From positions 395,707 to 459,706 of the forward strand of contig NZ_QRDZ01000002.1 of NCBI RefSeq assembly GCF_003386235.1: a stretch of DNA of 64,000 nucleotides, read 5' to 3'. The notes beneath the pieces were generated by a model. The model saw nothing but the letters and a program-made list of their open reading frames with translations, was not told the DNA's origin and did not search any database. This DNA comes from Cohnella phaseoli. Its GTDB lineage: Bacteria > Bacillota > Bacilli > Paenibacillales > Paenibacillaceae. Below are positions 9,103 through 18,693 of the stretch, piece by piece (within the stretch, counting starts at the first letter, position 1; every line of letters starts with the position of its first letter). A program made the position numbers and the translations under genes.

Positions 9103-11744
9103 CTGGTGGCTTCACCGCCTATCCGGTAGCTTTCTGCCGGGATCGTCAGCCCGTCGACCCGCTCGTCGGCGTCGCCGTAGTTGACGATAACCGTCGTTCC
9201 GTTGCCGAACGTCGTTTCCGTCACGTTCGCGGACAACTTGCGATGTCCGGTAATCGGCTGGTCGCGAACCTGCTTCAGCACCTCGTCCGCTTCCTTGTAC
9301 AGCGCGATCGCCTCGTCCAGCCAATCTTGATAATGGAGCGCGTACAGACCGTTGTACCGCGTATCCTTCACCGCCGACGACGGACTGTAAAACCATTGAT
9401 AGAACACGTTGGAGCCGGTTTCCAGCGCCTTGAGCATCGACCTGCGCGGGTTCTGGCCGCGATCCGCGTTAAACGGCGCGCCTGCCAATTCCACATAGCC
9501 GTGCAGGGCGATTTGGAAGAACGGAACGTCCTCGTCGGTTAAGCTCATCCCGCTGGCGGATGTCGGCGCGTTGACGACAATATCAGCGTATGGCAGCGTA
9601 TAAGCGTTGCCGCCGCTGACCATAACGGAGCCAAGCTCGTCTTTGAGCCTGCCCATCTCCGCCGCGATCATCTCCCGCGCCTGCTCGCGGGTCAGCGGAG
9701 CGGACGGAGCGAAATCGGAGTTGACCTCCTCGCCCATATCCCGCAGCGACACGCCGGACACGCCCAGCTTGGCGTAATCGGACAGAAAGCCGCGAACGAC
9801 GTCCGGCAGCTTGGAGGCGGACAGCACGTAATGCGAGAAGCGCGAGCCGAGCTTGTGGTACGTGACCGGATCGTACTCGTAGATCGCCGCATTGCGGCGG
9901 TCGAGGAAGTCGGCGCTGCCGCTCGAGCCCTTGAACTTCCGCAGGAAGGCGACGTCGGGATACAGCCGGATTCCTTCAGCCGCCGCGAATTCGGCCAGCT
10001 TGCGGAAGCCCTTCTTCCCGCCGAGCGCACTGACGAACCCGATGTCGTCCGGAGAGCTATGGCGAATGCCTCCGTTAAACCAGCCGACATACCGCAGCGC
10101 GATGTCGTCGACGCCGCGTTCCTTGAGCAGCGCAAGCAGCTCGGCCGCCTGCTCGTACGTCGTCAGCGCCTCCGTCGAGTCGTACGGAATGCCGAGGAAG
10201 GAGCTGCGGCGCTGGAACGCGCCTTCCACCTCAAGCACGAACGGCGCGTTCTCTCTTGGCGTCAGCCGTTGCATATTGTGCTTAGCGACGAAGTAATCGC
10301 GATAGGCCGCCGCCATGCCGGCGTAATCGGCCGCTTCGTCGGAGAGGAAAGCGTATCGCAGCCGAATGTCGCCTTGATACGACGGCGTCTGGAACATCGG
10401 CACGGAGCTGCTCTTGCTTCCCGAGCTTAACGTATACAAGTCCATCGCCGTAAAGCGGAAGCTGCCGTTCACGCTGTTGTAGGACGTAAAGCGTCCGCCG
10501 ATATCGGCCAGGACGCTCCCCATCGCCGCTCCGTCCTCCATCATGCCGATAAACGCATGATCGTTCTTCTTCAGTCCGAATACGGGCAGACGCGCTTTCT
10601 CATTCGACAGAAACCGTTCCTGTACGTCGAACGTGCCGTCCTCCCCGTAAATCGGCATCTGATACGGCTCGGCGCTCAGCTTGCCGTTGTTCAGCCGGAT
10701 CAGCGCTCCCGAGCCGTCGGGAACGAGCATGTAGCCTTCCCGGTCGTCGCCCGCCGCGCCGAAATACGGCAGCACCTGCAAGCTGGCCATCGGAAACGTC
10801 GGACGGCTCTCTACCTCGCCGCCCTTGACGGCGACGGACAAATACTGGCCATCGAGCGTATATTCGACGGGGACCGCGAATTGCGCCTGATCCTCCGACT
10901 CTTGCCGTCCAGCCCCGTTTTCGCTGTTGTCCCGCTCCGCATCCTCCGCCGTGTAGCCTGCGGAATCGAGCAGCGCCGACAGCTCGGCGGCGACGTTGTC
11001 CTGCAGCTTGCGCACCTCGTAGATTTGCTTCTCATTATTGAGCCGGTACTTGTAGGTGACCTGCTTGCGCGCCTCGTCGTCGGCCAGCTTGCTCAGAATC
11101 GCCTGCTCGAAGCGCTCCTTGCCGATCACCGACGGAATGTTGGCCCAGGCGACGTCCGGCTGGTTCCCGAAGCGATAGACGATGCGAACGCCGTTATCGA
11201 TTGCGGCAATGTCGAACTGCCCCTTTTGTACGCTATCGGTAAAGCTGTTGTACCGCGATAGCTGGCCTTTGGCATTGTAATAAGACAAAATCAGCTGCGA
11301 TTGCAGCTCGGCCTTGTACAACGGCGAGGCGATCGGATCGCTCGCGGCTTCGACAGGATTGGAGAACCAGACGTAGCCGCCCTGTTTCTGCTGAACGGCG
11401 ATGCCCGCGCCGGCCCGCTGCACGTACAGAATGAGCTTTTCGTTCTCCGCGACCCGCTCCGTCCCGGCCAGAGCGGAACGCTCCGCCGCCGTGTTGGCCG
11501 CGCTCGGCGTCAGAGCCGCTCCCATCGCCAGCACCGCCGGAAGCGCGCTCCGACCTCCGGCAGCCGCCTGCACCGCAGACCCGCCTTGAGCCGCAGCAGG
11601 TCCGCCGCTTGCCGCCGCGGCCCTTGCCGGGGCGCCTGCCTGCGCCTGCTCGCCGCTGCGTTCGCCTCCCCAGCCGACGATGATGCCTCCGACCGCCAAG
11701 GCGGCGCAAACCGCGATCGCCAGCGCTTTATTTTTTCCGTTCAT
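9099..11744 (-). CDS. DUF5696-like exported protein with glycosidase-like barrel
   Basis: An 881-residue protein. Residues about 5-25 form a signal or anchor segment, followed by an Ala/Gly-rich linker to about residue 70. The middle contains the PYFGAA and LVPDGSGALI segments that I associate with DUF5696. From about residue 480 on the pattern looks like a (beta/alpha) barrel: DDIALRYVGWFNGG, RLYPDVAF, GVSGVSLRDMGEE, DIVVNAPT. I infer a cell-surface enzyme or binding protein acting on a polysaccharide. The two acidic residues in RDMGEE are possible active-site candidates, unproven. It sits between the NHL-YIP1 gene (16 bases upstream) and the second MalF gene (4-base overlap), so it is tied to transport. 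ATG at 11744 follows AAGGAGGGG. The DUF assignment is from memory. Confidence 0.75.
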   Translation of the reverse strand: MNGKNKALAIAVCAALAVGGIIVGWGGERSGEQAQAGAPARAAAASGGPAAAQGGSAVQAAAGGRSALPAVLAMGAALTPSAANTAAERSALAGTERVAENEKLILYVQRAGAGIAVQQKQGGYVWFSNPVEAASDPIASPLYKAELQSQLILSYYNAKGQLSRYNSFTDSVQKGQFDIAAIDNGVRIVYRFGNQPDVAWANIPSVIGKERFEQAILSKLADDEARKQVTYKYRLNNEKQIYEVRKLQDNVAAELSALLDSAGYTAEDAERDNSENGAGRQESEDQAQFAVPVEYTLDGQYLSVAVKGGEVESRPTFPMASLQVLPYFGAAGDDREGYMLVPDGSGALIRLNNGKLSAEPYQMPIYGEDGTFDVQERFLSNEKARLPVFGLKKNDHAFIGMMEDGAAMGSVLADIGGRFTSYNSVNGSFRFTAMDLYTLSSGSKSSSVPMFQTPSYQGDIRLRYAFLSDEAADYAGMAAAYRDYFVAKHNMQRLTPRENAPFVLEVEGAFQRRSSFLGIPYDSTEALTTYEQAAELLALLKERGVDDIALRYVGWFNGGIRHSSPDDIGFVSALGGKKGFRKLAEFAAAEGIRLYPDVAFLRKFKGSSGSADFLDRRNAAIYEYDPVTYHKLGSRFSHYVLSASKLPDVVRGFLSDYAKLGVSGVSLRDMGEEVNSDFAPSAPLTREQAREMIAAEMGRLKDELGSVMVSGGNAYTLPYADIVVNAPTSASGMSLTDEDVPFFQIALHGYVELAGAPFNADRGQNPRRSMLKALETGSNVFYQWFYSPSSAVKDTRYNGLYALHYQDWLDEAIALYKEADEVLKQVRDQPITGHRKLSANVTETTFGNGTTVIVNYGDADERVDGLTIPAESYRIGGEATR

Positions 11745-11760
11745 GGCCGCCCCTCCTTCC

Positions 11761-13818
11761 CTACCATCTGAAAGACATTTCCCGGATCAGCGACTCGGCG
11801 AAGCTGACCATCTGTTGAACCATGCTGAACAGCAGCACTCCGATGAACAAAATGATTCCGATGACGACAAGCGTCAGCAGCATCGTCGCGATCGTTTTGC
11901 CGGCCGTGTATTGGTGAATCGTCATCGTCCCGACAAACAGCAGCCAGACGAACCAGAGATACGCCACCGTGTCGATCAAATAATAAAAAGAACTTTCGTC
12001 CGCCGTAATGACGTTGCTGTACAAAATTTGCGGCACGTACAAAATGACGAACGGCATTAGCGAATAGCCGGCAGCCATCATGATGTCCTTGAACTTGCCG
12101 ATGCCGTCCATCAACGTCGTCAGCGACCAGTTGGCCACGCACCACAGCAGCAGCGGCAGCACGATGAACTTCAGCTCGTCGAGGCTGTTCAGCTCAGTCG
12201 GGTTGTTGTAGTTGACGACGAAGCCGCTGAACTGTCGCTTCACAATGGTTAGCAACACGAACAATAGCGCGATCGCGGCGGCAATCGATACTCTGCCCTT
12301 GCCCTCGAACTTCATCTCCCAAAACCCGGCGAACGGATGGAGCATCGTGTGCAGCGGATGCTTCAGCGCTCCGGTGTCCTTGTAGCGGACGCCGGCGTTG
12401 CGGCGGCCGGCCCGCTTCGCCGCAAACACGACGATGCCGAGAGCCAGCGCGATCACAAGCACGATTTTGCCGAAATGCTCCATTACAATGTCTTTGCGGT
12501 ACAGCTTAAACGCCTCGGAATAATACTCCCGGCTGCTGCCGAGCTTGAAGTAGCTCATCGCCTCACGGTGGTCTCCCTGCTGCAGCAGCGACTTGCCGAT
12601 GCCGATATACGCGACGTCGAAGTTGCCGTTCAGCTGCAGCACCTGGCGCCAGGCGGCGGTCGATTCCTCCATCCGGCCGTCGTACAGCGCGTTTACCGCT
12701 TCGCGGATCAGGCTCCCGTACCGCGTCGGCGCGAATACGGTCAGCCGATTGTAGTCCTGATCGAGCACCAGCGTCCGCTCGCCAAGCAGGGCGATCGCCG
12801 ACGGGTTGCGGAACCGATCCTGCCGGCTGCCGAGCCCGCCGAAGACATACAGCAGGTTGCCGTCCTTGTCGTAGGAGAAGACGCGGCCGCGCTTGGAATC
12901 GAGCGCGCTGTACATGCCCCCGCGGTCGGAGGCAATGTCGACGAAGATCGAGCTCCCGCGCACGCTGCCCGTCTCCGCCGTGCCGATATCTCCCTTGGGC
13001 GGGAAATAGCCCTTGCTGCGCAAAATGTCCGTGCCCGACGGGTTCAGCTTCTTGATCGGGCTGTCCGAGCCTTCCTCGGACGTCGTCGTGAACAGGAAGC
13101 CGTCCTCGTTCAGATCGATATTGTTGAATTCCAGCGGTATGAACTGCTGCATCTGATCGCGCTGCTTTTTCGTGGAAATCTGCTTCCAGAGCAGATCGAT
13201 CGGCTTGAACTTGACCCGGTTCGTCCCCAGAAACCCGGTGAACTCGCCGTCGGCCGAGAACTCCATAATGCCTTCGTACGAGCCGCGCCCGACAACGTAA
13301 ATTCGCTGCGTCCGGTCGACGACAACCTTGCTCGGCGCGTATTGGAAGCCTTCGCGAATCAGCGACGACTTCGGCTCGCCGACCTCGCGCACGAACGCGC
13401 CTTCCGCGGTGAGCTCGACCAATCTGCGATTGCGCGTATCGGCGACGTAAATGCCGCCCTCGGCGGTGGCGAACACGCCTTCCGGCTGGTTGAACGCGTC
13501 CTTCTCGCCGCCGCGCTCGAACTCCGTAATCACCTTTTCCACCTTTAGCTCGCCGCTTAGAACGACGATCCGGTTGTTGCCCGTATCGGCGATGTACACT
13601 TTATTTTCCGGACCTACGAATAGATCCTGAGGCGATGACAGAGGACTGATCCCCAGGTCGTTCCCATACACAATTCGCTCCGGAGCGTAAGCGTCCGGCG
13701 CAGGCACGGCGTCTCCCCAATAAGAGTAGCTGTACCCGTCGGCCGAAGCGGCGGCGGGAGCCGCCAGCGCGAGCAGACCGAGAACGAGAAGTTGAACTGC
13801 GATACGTATGACGTTCAC
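11761..13818 (-). CDS. NHL-repeat, TPR-like and YIP1 membrane protein
   Basis: A 685-residue composite protein. Residues 1-26 are a signal peptide ending near ASA. About 55-365 hold NHL beta-propeller repeats (VYIADTGNNRIVVL, IYVADTRNRRLVEL, LLYVFGGLG). About 370-440 look like a pair of TPR helices (ALYDGRMEESTAAW, AMSYFKLGSSREYY). About 451-467 is a membrane helix, and 485-685 is a multi-span region resembling the YIP1 family. The propeller should be outside the cell, held by the membrane module. Role unknown; a surface scaffold or glycan sensor for the importer is my inference. It lies between MalG (13 bases upstream) and the DUF5696-like gene. The start is GTG at 13818 after AAGGGGGGCAGGA. 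Confidence 0.8.
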   Translation of the reverse strand: MNVIRIAVQLLVLGLLALAAPAAASADGYSYSYWGDAVPAPDAYAPERIVYGNDLGISPLSSPQDLFVGPENKVYIADTGNNRIVVLSGELKVEKVITEFERGGEKDAFNQPEGVFATAEGGIYVADTRNRRLVELTAEGAFVREVGEPKSSLIREGFQYAPSKVVVDRTQRIYVVGRGSYEGIMEFSADGEFTGFLGTNRVKFKPIDLLWKQISTKKQRDQMQQFIPLEFNNIDLNEDGFLFTTTSEEGSDSPIKKLNPSGTDILRSKGYFPPKGDIGTAETGSVRGSSIFVDIASDRGGMYSALDSKRGRVFSYDKDGNLLYVFGGLGSRQDRFRNPSAIALLGERTLVLDQDYNRLTVFAPTRYGSLIREAVNALYDGRMEESTAAWRQVLQLNGNFDVAYIGIGKSLLQQGDHREAMSYFKLGSSREYYSEAFKLYRKDIVMEHFGKIVLVIALALGIVVFAAKRAGRRNAGVRYKDTGALKHPLHTMLHPFAGFWEMKFEGKGRVSIAAAIALLFVLLTIVKRQFSGFVVNYNNPTELNSLDELKFIVLPLLLWCVANWSLTTLMDGIGKFKDIMMAAGYSLMPFVILYVPQILYSNVITADESSFYYLIDTVAYLWFVWLLFVGTMTIHQYTAGKTIATMLLTLVVIGIILFIGVLLFSMVQQMVSFAESLIREMSFRW

Positions 13819-13831
13819 CGTCCTGCCCCCC

Positions 13832-14719
13832 TTAATCCTTCAGCCCCGACGAGGACATCGTCTGAATGATGTTGCTTTGCGTTACGATAAATACGGTGAT
13901 CGGCACAAGCATCATCAGCAGCGTGACGGCCGCGACCGGCCCCGTCCTGGCGATGCCGCCGCTCGCGATCTGTCCGAATACCGCGTCGACCGTACGAAGC
14001 TGCTCGCTGTAAATGTATTTGTGGCTCGTGACCGAGCCGTTCGTCCACAGGTTCTGGAGCGAGAAAATAATGAGCGTCAGCCATGCGGGTTTAACGATGG
14101 GCATGACGATGGTCCAGAAAATCCGGTATTCGCTCGCTCCGTCTATTTTCGCCGCCTCGATCAGCGCGTCCGGAATCTGCTCCATAAATTGCTTCATTAA
14201 ATACAGTCCGAGCGTCATGCCGAAGACGGGAATCAGAATCGCCCAATACGAGTTGATCATGCCGAGCCACGAAATTGTCATATAGTTCGGCACCTGCGTA
14301 ATGTACGGGGTGAACATAAGCGACAGCACGACGATATTGAACAGCAGACCGCGCAGCGGGAACTTGACCTTGGCCAGCGGATAAGCCGCCGCCGAGGCGA
14401 TGATAACATGTCCGACCGTTCCGACGATTGCGATAAAAAACGTGTTGAACACATATCGGGAGAACGGCACCCATGAATCCGAGAAAATGCCGAGCAAATC
14501 CTTGAAGTTCTGCACTGTCGGATTCCGAACGATAAACCGGGGCGGGAACGCGAATATTTCGTCCAGCGGCATGAACGCCCTGTTCACCGTGTAGACGAGC
14601 GGGGCCGACATGAAGACGGCCACTCCCGCCAGCAGCAGGAACAGCAAAATATCGACGGACCAGGAACGGTTAAGGCGTCTGCGCAAAAGCTGCTTCACTC
14701 TGATCACCGTTCTACTCAC
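13832..14719 (-). CDS. ABC sugar permease, MalG type (first pair)
   Basis: A 295-residue permease with about six membrane segments and the EAA loop ALIEAAKIDGASEYRIFW. It overlaps the MalF-type gene by eight bases, so the two are coupled. The start is GTG at 14719, with a weak ribosome site; a GTG four codons further in is the alternative. It completes the first permease pair, served by the two SBPs encoded upstream. Confidence 0.9.
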   Translation of the reverse strand: MSRTVIRVKQLLRRRLNRSWSVDILLFLLLAGVAVFMSAPLVYTVNRAFMPLDEIFAFPPRFIVRNPTVQNFKDLLGIFSDSWVPFSRYVFNTFFIAIVGTVGHVIIASAAAYPLAKVKFPLRGLLFNIVVLSLMFTPYITQVPNYMTISWLGMINSYWAILIPVFGMTLGLYLMKQFMEQIPDALIEAAKIDGASEYRIFWTIVMPIVKPAWLTLIIFSLQNLWTNGSVTSHKYIYSEQLRTVDAVFGQIASGGIARTGPVAAVTLLMMLVPITVFIVTQSNIIQTMSSSGLKD

Positions 14720-15554
14720 CCACTTTTTTGAGCAATTTCTGCGTCAGCAAATTCGTGCCCAGCATAATCGCGAACAGAATGGTCGCAATCGCCGAGGCGT
14801 AGCCCATCTGAAAACGGATCGTGCCATAGTCGACCAGATGCGTGACGATCGTATGCGCCGCGTAATCGACGCTCGGGAACCCGATCATATAGATGGAAAT
14901 CTCCGCGACCGAGAACGCGGTCGTAATCTGAATGACGGCTCCGAACATCAGCTGCGGCCGCATCGTCGGCAGCGTAATAAACCACAGCTCCTGCCAGCGG
15001 TTGCGGACGCCGTCGAGCGCGCCGGCTTCGTACAGCGTGCGGTCGACGTTCTGCAGCCCGGCGATAAACGCCAGGAACGACGTGCCGAGACTAAGCCACA
15101 GCTGCACCAGAATTAAAATGCCGAGCATATAGCGCGGGTCCTGCAGCCATTGGATCGGCTCCATAATGAGGCCCCAGCGCATCAAAAAAGAGTTCATATA
15201 GCCGTACGAATCGCTGGAGAACAGCGTCTGCCAGATCAGATACGTGTTGCCGGCTATCGACGGCGCATACAGAATCAGCGTGAGCAGCGCGCGTAATTTG
15301 GGCGGCAGCTCGTTGATCAGCCAGGCGAACAGGAAGCAGGCGACGTAGCTGATCGGCCCGGTGATAAAGGCGAACAGAAAAGTGTTTTTGAGCGCGATCA
15401 GAAAGACGTCGTCCTGAACGAACAGTCTGGCGTAATTGTCCCAGCCGACCCAGCGCGGCGGCTCCAGCATGTTGAAATAGGTGAAGCTAAGCGCCAGCGA
15501 CATCAGGACGGGAACGACGGTGAACGTAAAGAAAATCAGGAAATAGGGCGCCAT
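14712..15554 (-). CDS. ABC sugar permease, MalF type (first pair), start uncertain
   Basis: The frame from ATG 15554 gives 280 residues, beginning directly inside the first membrane segment (MAPYFLIFFTFTVVPV). The EAA loop is LYEAGALDGVRNRWQ. No ribosome site precedes this ATG. The same frame upstream encodes a typical basic leader (KKLINTAAEVRKNRQAF) but offers no ATG, GTG or TTG before a stop. An ATG at 15643 with AGGAGAA overlapping the upstream stop is in another frame; a one-base difference near 15620 would join the two. The gene is real; its N-terminus is either frameshifted, misread, or uses a rare start. Confidence 0.82.
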   Translation of the reverse strand: MAPYFLIFFTFTVVPVLMSLALSFTYFNMLEPPRWVGWDNYARLFVQDDVFLIALKNTFLFAFITGPISYVACFLFAWLINELPPKLRALLTLILYAPSIAGNTYLIWQTLFSSDSYGYMNSFLMRWGLIMEPIQWLQDPRYMLGILILVQLWLSLGTSFLAFIAGLQNVDRTLYEAGALDGVRNRWQELWFITLPTMRPQLMFGAVIQITTAFSVAEISIYMIGFPSVDYAAHTIVTHLVDYGTIRFQMGYASAIATILFAIMLGTNLLTQKLLKKVGE

Positions 15555-15648
15555 CAGGACAAAGGCCTGCCGATTCTTGCGAACTTCCGCCGCCGTATTG
15601 ATTAGCTTTTTGCGAATGATCGGATAGATGGGTCAACCCTCATTTCTC

Positions 15649-18588
15649 CTAGGGAAGATTAAATTCTTTCCGCCTGGCGGCAATTTCTTCATTCATATAA
15701 CGGACGTAATAGGCCATCGTCTCGCGCGGGTCTTCGCCTTGGACGACAACTCGGCGGAAAGCGTTGTCAATGTGCCTGCCGGTCAAGTAACCGCCCGGAA
15801 CCTCGGGAACGCCGCGCACCCAGCGCATCTGCTCCATCAGCTTCGCCAGATCGGCGGTTGGCCACGGCAGCTTCGTCAACGCCGCGACGTTCGCCGTCGG
15901 GTAGCGGGCCGAAGCTCCGAGACGCACTTCCATCTCGCGCCCGAAGGCGAGCTGGGTTTCTTCGCTTGTCCACCACTTCAGAAACTGCCACGCCGCGTCC
16001 TTGTCGTCGGTGTGCTGGAACATGACGGCCGCGGAGCCGCCCCCTCCGACATCCCGGCGAATCGTGCCGTCCGCCGTCGCCGTGCCGGGCACGGGAACGA
16101 AATCCCACAGCCCTTTGATCTCCGGCGCGAATACGACCAGCTTGTTGTACATCGTGTAATCGATAATCCCGATCGGCATCTCCCCGGTGCGGAAGCGGTT
16201 CGCGAAGTCGACCTGGATCGGCAGCTTGTAGTTGACGTACAGATCGGTCCACTTCTTGAACTGCCCGATGGCGACCTCCTCATCCAGGCCGCTGGCCGTG
16301 TCGCCGTTCTTATAAAACTGCCCGTCGTGCTGGTACAACAGCATCGCGAACGTCGGGCTCGGAGGCAGCGTAATGATGTCCGTCGTCACCAGGTCGTTGC
16401 CCTGCGCGTTCAGCCCTTTCTGCGGCAGTCCGAATTGCAGGTTGCGCTTCTGCAGCTCCGGCACGAGGGCGTACACGTCCTCCCACGTCTGCGGCACCTT
16501 CAGCTTCAGTTCGTCTTCGATAATATCTTTGCGATAGAACATGACCGGAAAGTTGAGCTGCTCCGGCAGCCCGTAGTAGCCGTCAGTATAAGCGAACGGC
16601 ACCATCGCGCTATCCTCGAACCGCGTCCGCACCTCGTCGAAATCGGGGAATACGGACAAATCCTGCAACGCGTTGCGCGTCGCGAAGTTGACCGGCACCT
16701 CGTTGCCGACCTGCAGCGCAACGTCGGGCCCTTCCCCGGATACGGTCGACGGCAGCAAAATGTCCGCCGATACGAGCTTCAAATTGACCGAAATGCCCGT
16801 CTGTCTCGTGAACGAGTCGTCGATCAGCCGCTTCACGATCTGCGCCTGGTCTCGCGCCGACGTGATCCATACCGACACTGAACGCCCGGTTCCTTCCTCG
16901 CCTCCGAAATCGTCATAGTTTTCGTAGAACGACGCCGCGAACGAAGCGGTCTCCGCGCGCACCTTCTCCCATCTCGTCGCGTCCGGGTCCGGCAGCTTCG
17001 CGCCGGGCGTCGAGACGAGCAAATAGTCGACCGCCAGCGGCTGCTCGGTCATCATTAACAGCCATGCGCCGAGCGCGCCTACGTTGTTTTTGAACGAATC
17101 GAGCCGGCTCGGAACGGTGTCGGGCCGTTCCGCCATGTCCTTCAGTTGGTAGGCCAGCGTATTTAGCAAGGCCGAGCGGTCGTTGCTGCCGCCGTCCGGA
17201 CCTTCGATAATCGCCGCGATCGTCTGCAGGCGATCGCTGTGCTCGCGAAATACGCCCGCCATCTCGGGAATGCGCTTCTCCAGCGCGTAATCGCGGAATG
17301 CATCCGGCACGACGCCGGTGTAGCTAATGATTTTGCGATAAATCGAGTTTAGCTCCAGAATGCTGTTTTCCGCCGTGCGCACGACGGGCGCGATCTCGCC
17401 AAGCGTCACTTCAAGGCGCACCGAATGACGGCCTTTCTTCAGGTAGAACAGATAAGGGTCGTCTTCGCCGCGTCCCAGCACTTTCGTCTGCCAAGCGCTG
17501 TCGAAGGCGAAACCGATTCGTTTCGCCTCGCGGAACGGGATTTCGTCGTCGATGTACAGCGTCCGCAGCGACGACATGCCGGTCAAATAGTTTTGCCGGT
17601 TTTTGAACGCGATCTGATAGAGCCCGTCCTCTGGCGTCTCGAATTCCCATTCGATCCACTGTCCGGGCATGCGCCATGCCCAGCCGCCGGCCGCGTTGAT
17701 ACGCAGCTTGGACGCATGGTACGGCTCGACGGCCGGACTGGAGCGGTCGTTGTACGGCGCCAGCATCGAGTCCGATTTATAGACCGCCGCTTCGCCCTGC
17801 ACGGTGATCAGCACCCCTTCGGCGTTGCGGTAGCCCTGTTCCTTATATCGATTCGCCAGCTCATCGTAAGACGGCGCAATATCCGGATTCGTCAGCTTCA
17901 GCTCGGCGATGACAAGCGGCTCTTTAATGGAAGAGAGCGTTAGCTCGTGCTTGCCTGCGGAAAAATAAAATAAGTAAGGCTCCTCGTAATAGCCCGTCGC
18001 ATCCTTTAACCAAGCTTCGCGCCACATCGGCGCTTCCGCCTGCTTCGGCGTCAGGTCGTTGCCCCTGCCGTCGCGTTCGAGCTTGCTGCTCTCATCCTTC
18101 CATACGCGGTTGAAAATGAGGCTTTTCGCTTCTCTGAACGGAGCTTCCCCGTCGATCGTCAGCTCCCGCTCGATATCGGAATCTTTGCCTTTAACCGTGT
18201 AATACTTGAGACCGATCTGATATAAGCCGGGCTGCCCGACGTCGACCTCCCACGTCATCGAGCCCTCGTCTCCGGTTTGCGCCAATTGGCCGCTCACGCC
18301 CTCGAACTCGTCCAACACTTTGGCGGTCATTCCTTCCGTCCGGCTGAAGCTGCCTCCGGAGATACGGATGTCCGCGCTCGGTCGGTCGGCGTCGGCGTGC
18401 TTGGTCAAATACTCGTCATATCCGCCTTGCTTAAAGGAGACGTAGCTTCCGAGGCCCGAGACGTCGAACGGGCGATCCTCCGCGGCCGCACGGCCGCGGG
18501 ATCCGTCCGAGATTAGAACGACGAGCAAGACGGCCGCAGCCGCGGCAAGGGCCGAATACGTTATCCATTTTCGTTGTGCTCTCCGCAT
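15649..18588 (-). CDS. Solute-binding protein fused to two CBM-like repeats
   Basis: About 979 residues, twice the length of a usual SBP. An N-terminal membrane segment (residues about 9-27) has no lipobox Cys, so this is an anchor or a cleaved signal. Two related beta-rich modules follow, about 45-235 and 265-400; each has (P/D)GLYQI, then a strand ending ID(G/D)E(A/I)PFREAK, then an aromatic segment. They resemble CBM35/CBM6-type modules. A helical linker leads to a family-1-type SBP at about 575-979 (SVSVWITSARDQAQIV, GPDVALQVGNEVP, YYGLPEQLNFPVMFYRKD). The fusion would tether glycan next to the importer. ATG at 18588 with GAGGGGAACT is preferred over GTG at 18600. Confidence 0.85.
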   Translation of the reverse strand: MRRAQRKWITYSALAAAAAVLLVVLISDGSRGRAAAEDRPFDVSGLGSYVSFKQGGYDEYLTKHADADRPSADIRISGGSFSRTEGMTAKVLDEFEGVSGQLAQTGDEGSMTWEVDVGQPGLYQIGLKYYTVKGKDSDIERELTIDGEAPFREAKSLIFNRVWKDESSKLERDGRGNDLTPKQAEAPMWREAWLKDATGYYEEPYLFYFSAGKHELTLSSIKEPLVIAELKLTNPDIAPSYDELANRYKEQGYRNAEGVLITVQGEAAVYKSDSMLAPYNDRSSPAVEPYHASKLRINAAGGWAWRMPGQWIEWEFETPEDGLYQIAFKNRQNYLTGMSSLRTLYIDDEIPFREAKRIGFAFDSAWQTKVLGRGEDDPYLFYLKKGRHSVRLEVTLGEIAPVVRTAENSILELNSIYRKIISYTGVVPDAFRDYALEKRIPEMAGVFREHSDRLQTIAAIIEGPDGGSNDRSALLNTLAYQLKDMAERPDTVPSRLDSFKNNVGALGAWLLMMTEQPLAVDYLLVSTPGAKLPDPDATRWEKVRAETASFAASFYENYDDFGGEEGTGRSVSVWITSARDQAQIVKRLIDDSFTRQTGISVNLKLVSADILLPSTVSGEGPDVALQVGNEVPVNFATRNALQDLSVFPDFDEVRTRFEDSAMVPFAYTDGYYGLPEQLNFPVMFYRKDIIEDELKLKVPQTWEDVYALVPELQKRNLQFGLPQKGLNAQGNDLVTTDIITLPPSPTFAMLLYQHDGQFYKNGDTASGLDEEVAIGQFKKWTDLYVNYKLPIQVDFANRFRTGEMPIGIIDYTMYNKLVVFAPEIKGLWDFVPVPGTATADGTIRRDVGGGGSAAVMFQHTDDKDAAWQFLKWWTSEETQLAFGREMEVRLGASARYPTANVAALTKLPWPTADLAKLMEQMRWVRGVPEVPGGYLTGRHIDNAFRRVVVQGEDPRETMAYYVRYMNEEIAARRKEFNLP

Positions 18589-18605
18589 AGTTCCCCTCAC
18601 AAGAC

Positions 18606-18655
18606 GTACCCCTACTCGTCATGGCCGGTAATCACCAATCCCGAAATAGGGGTAC
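18606..18655 (-). repeat. Intercistronic hairpin after the SBP gene
   Basis: GTACCCCTA (18606-18614) and TAGGGGTAC (18647-18655) form a perfect 9-base stem between the SBP stop (18694) and the next start (18588). There is no T-run, so it is more likely an mRNA-stabilising or attenuating hairpin that raises SBP levels over downstream products. Confidence 0.55.
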
Positions 18656-18693
18656 CCGTTCAGAATAAAAGCCGGAATTGCCGATTTTACTGG

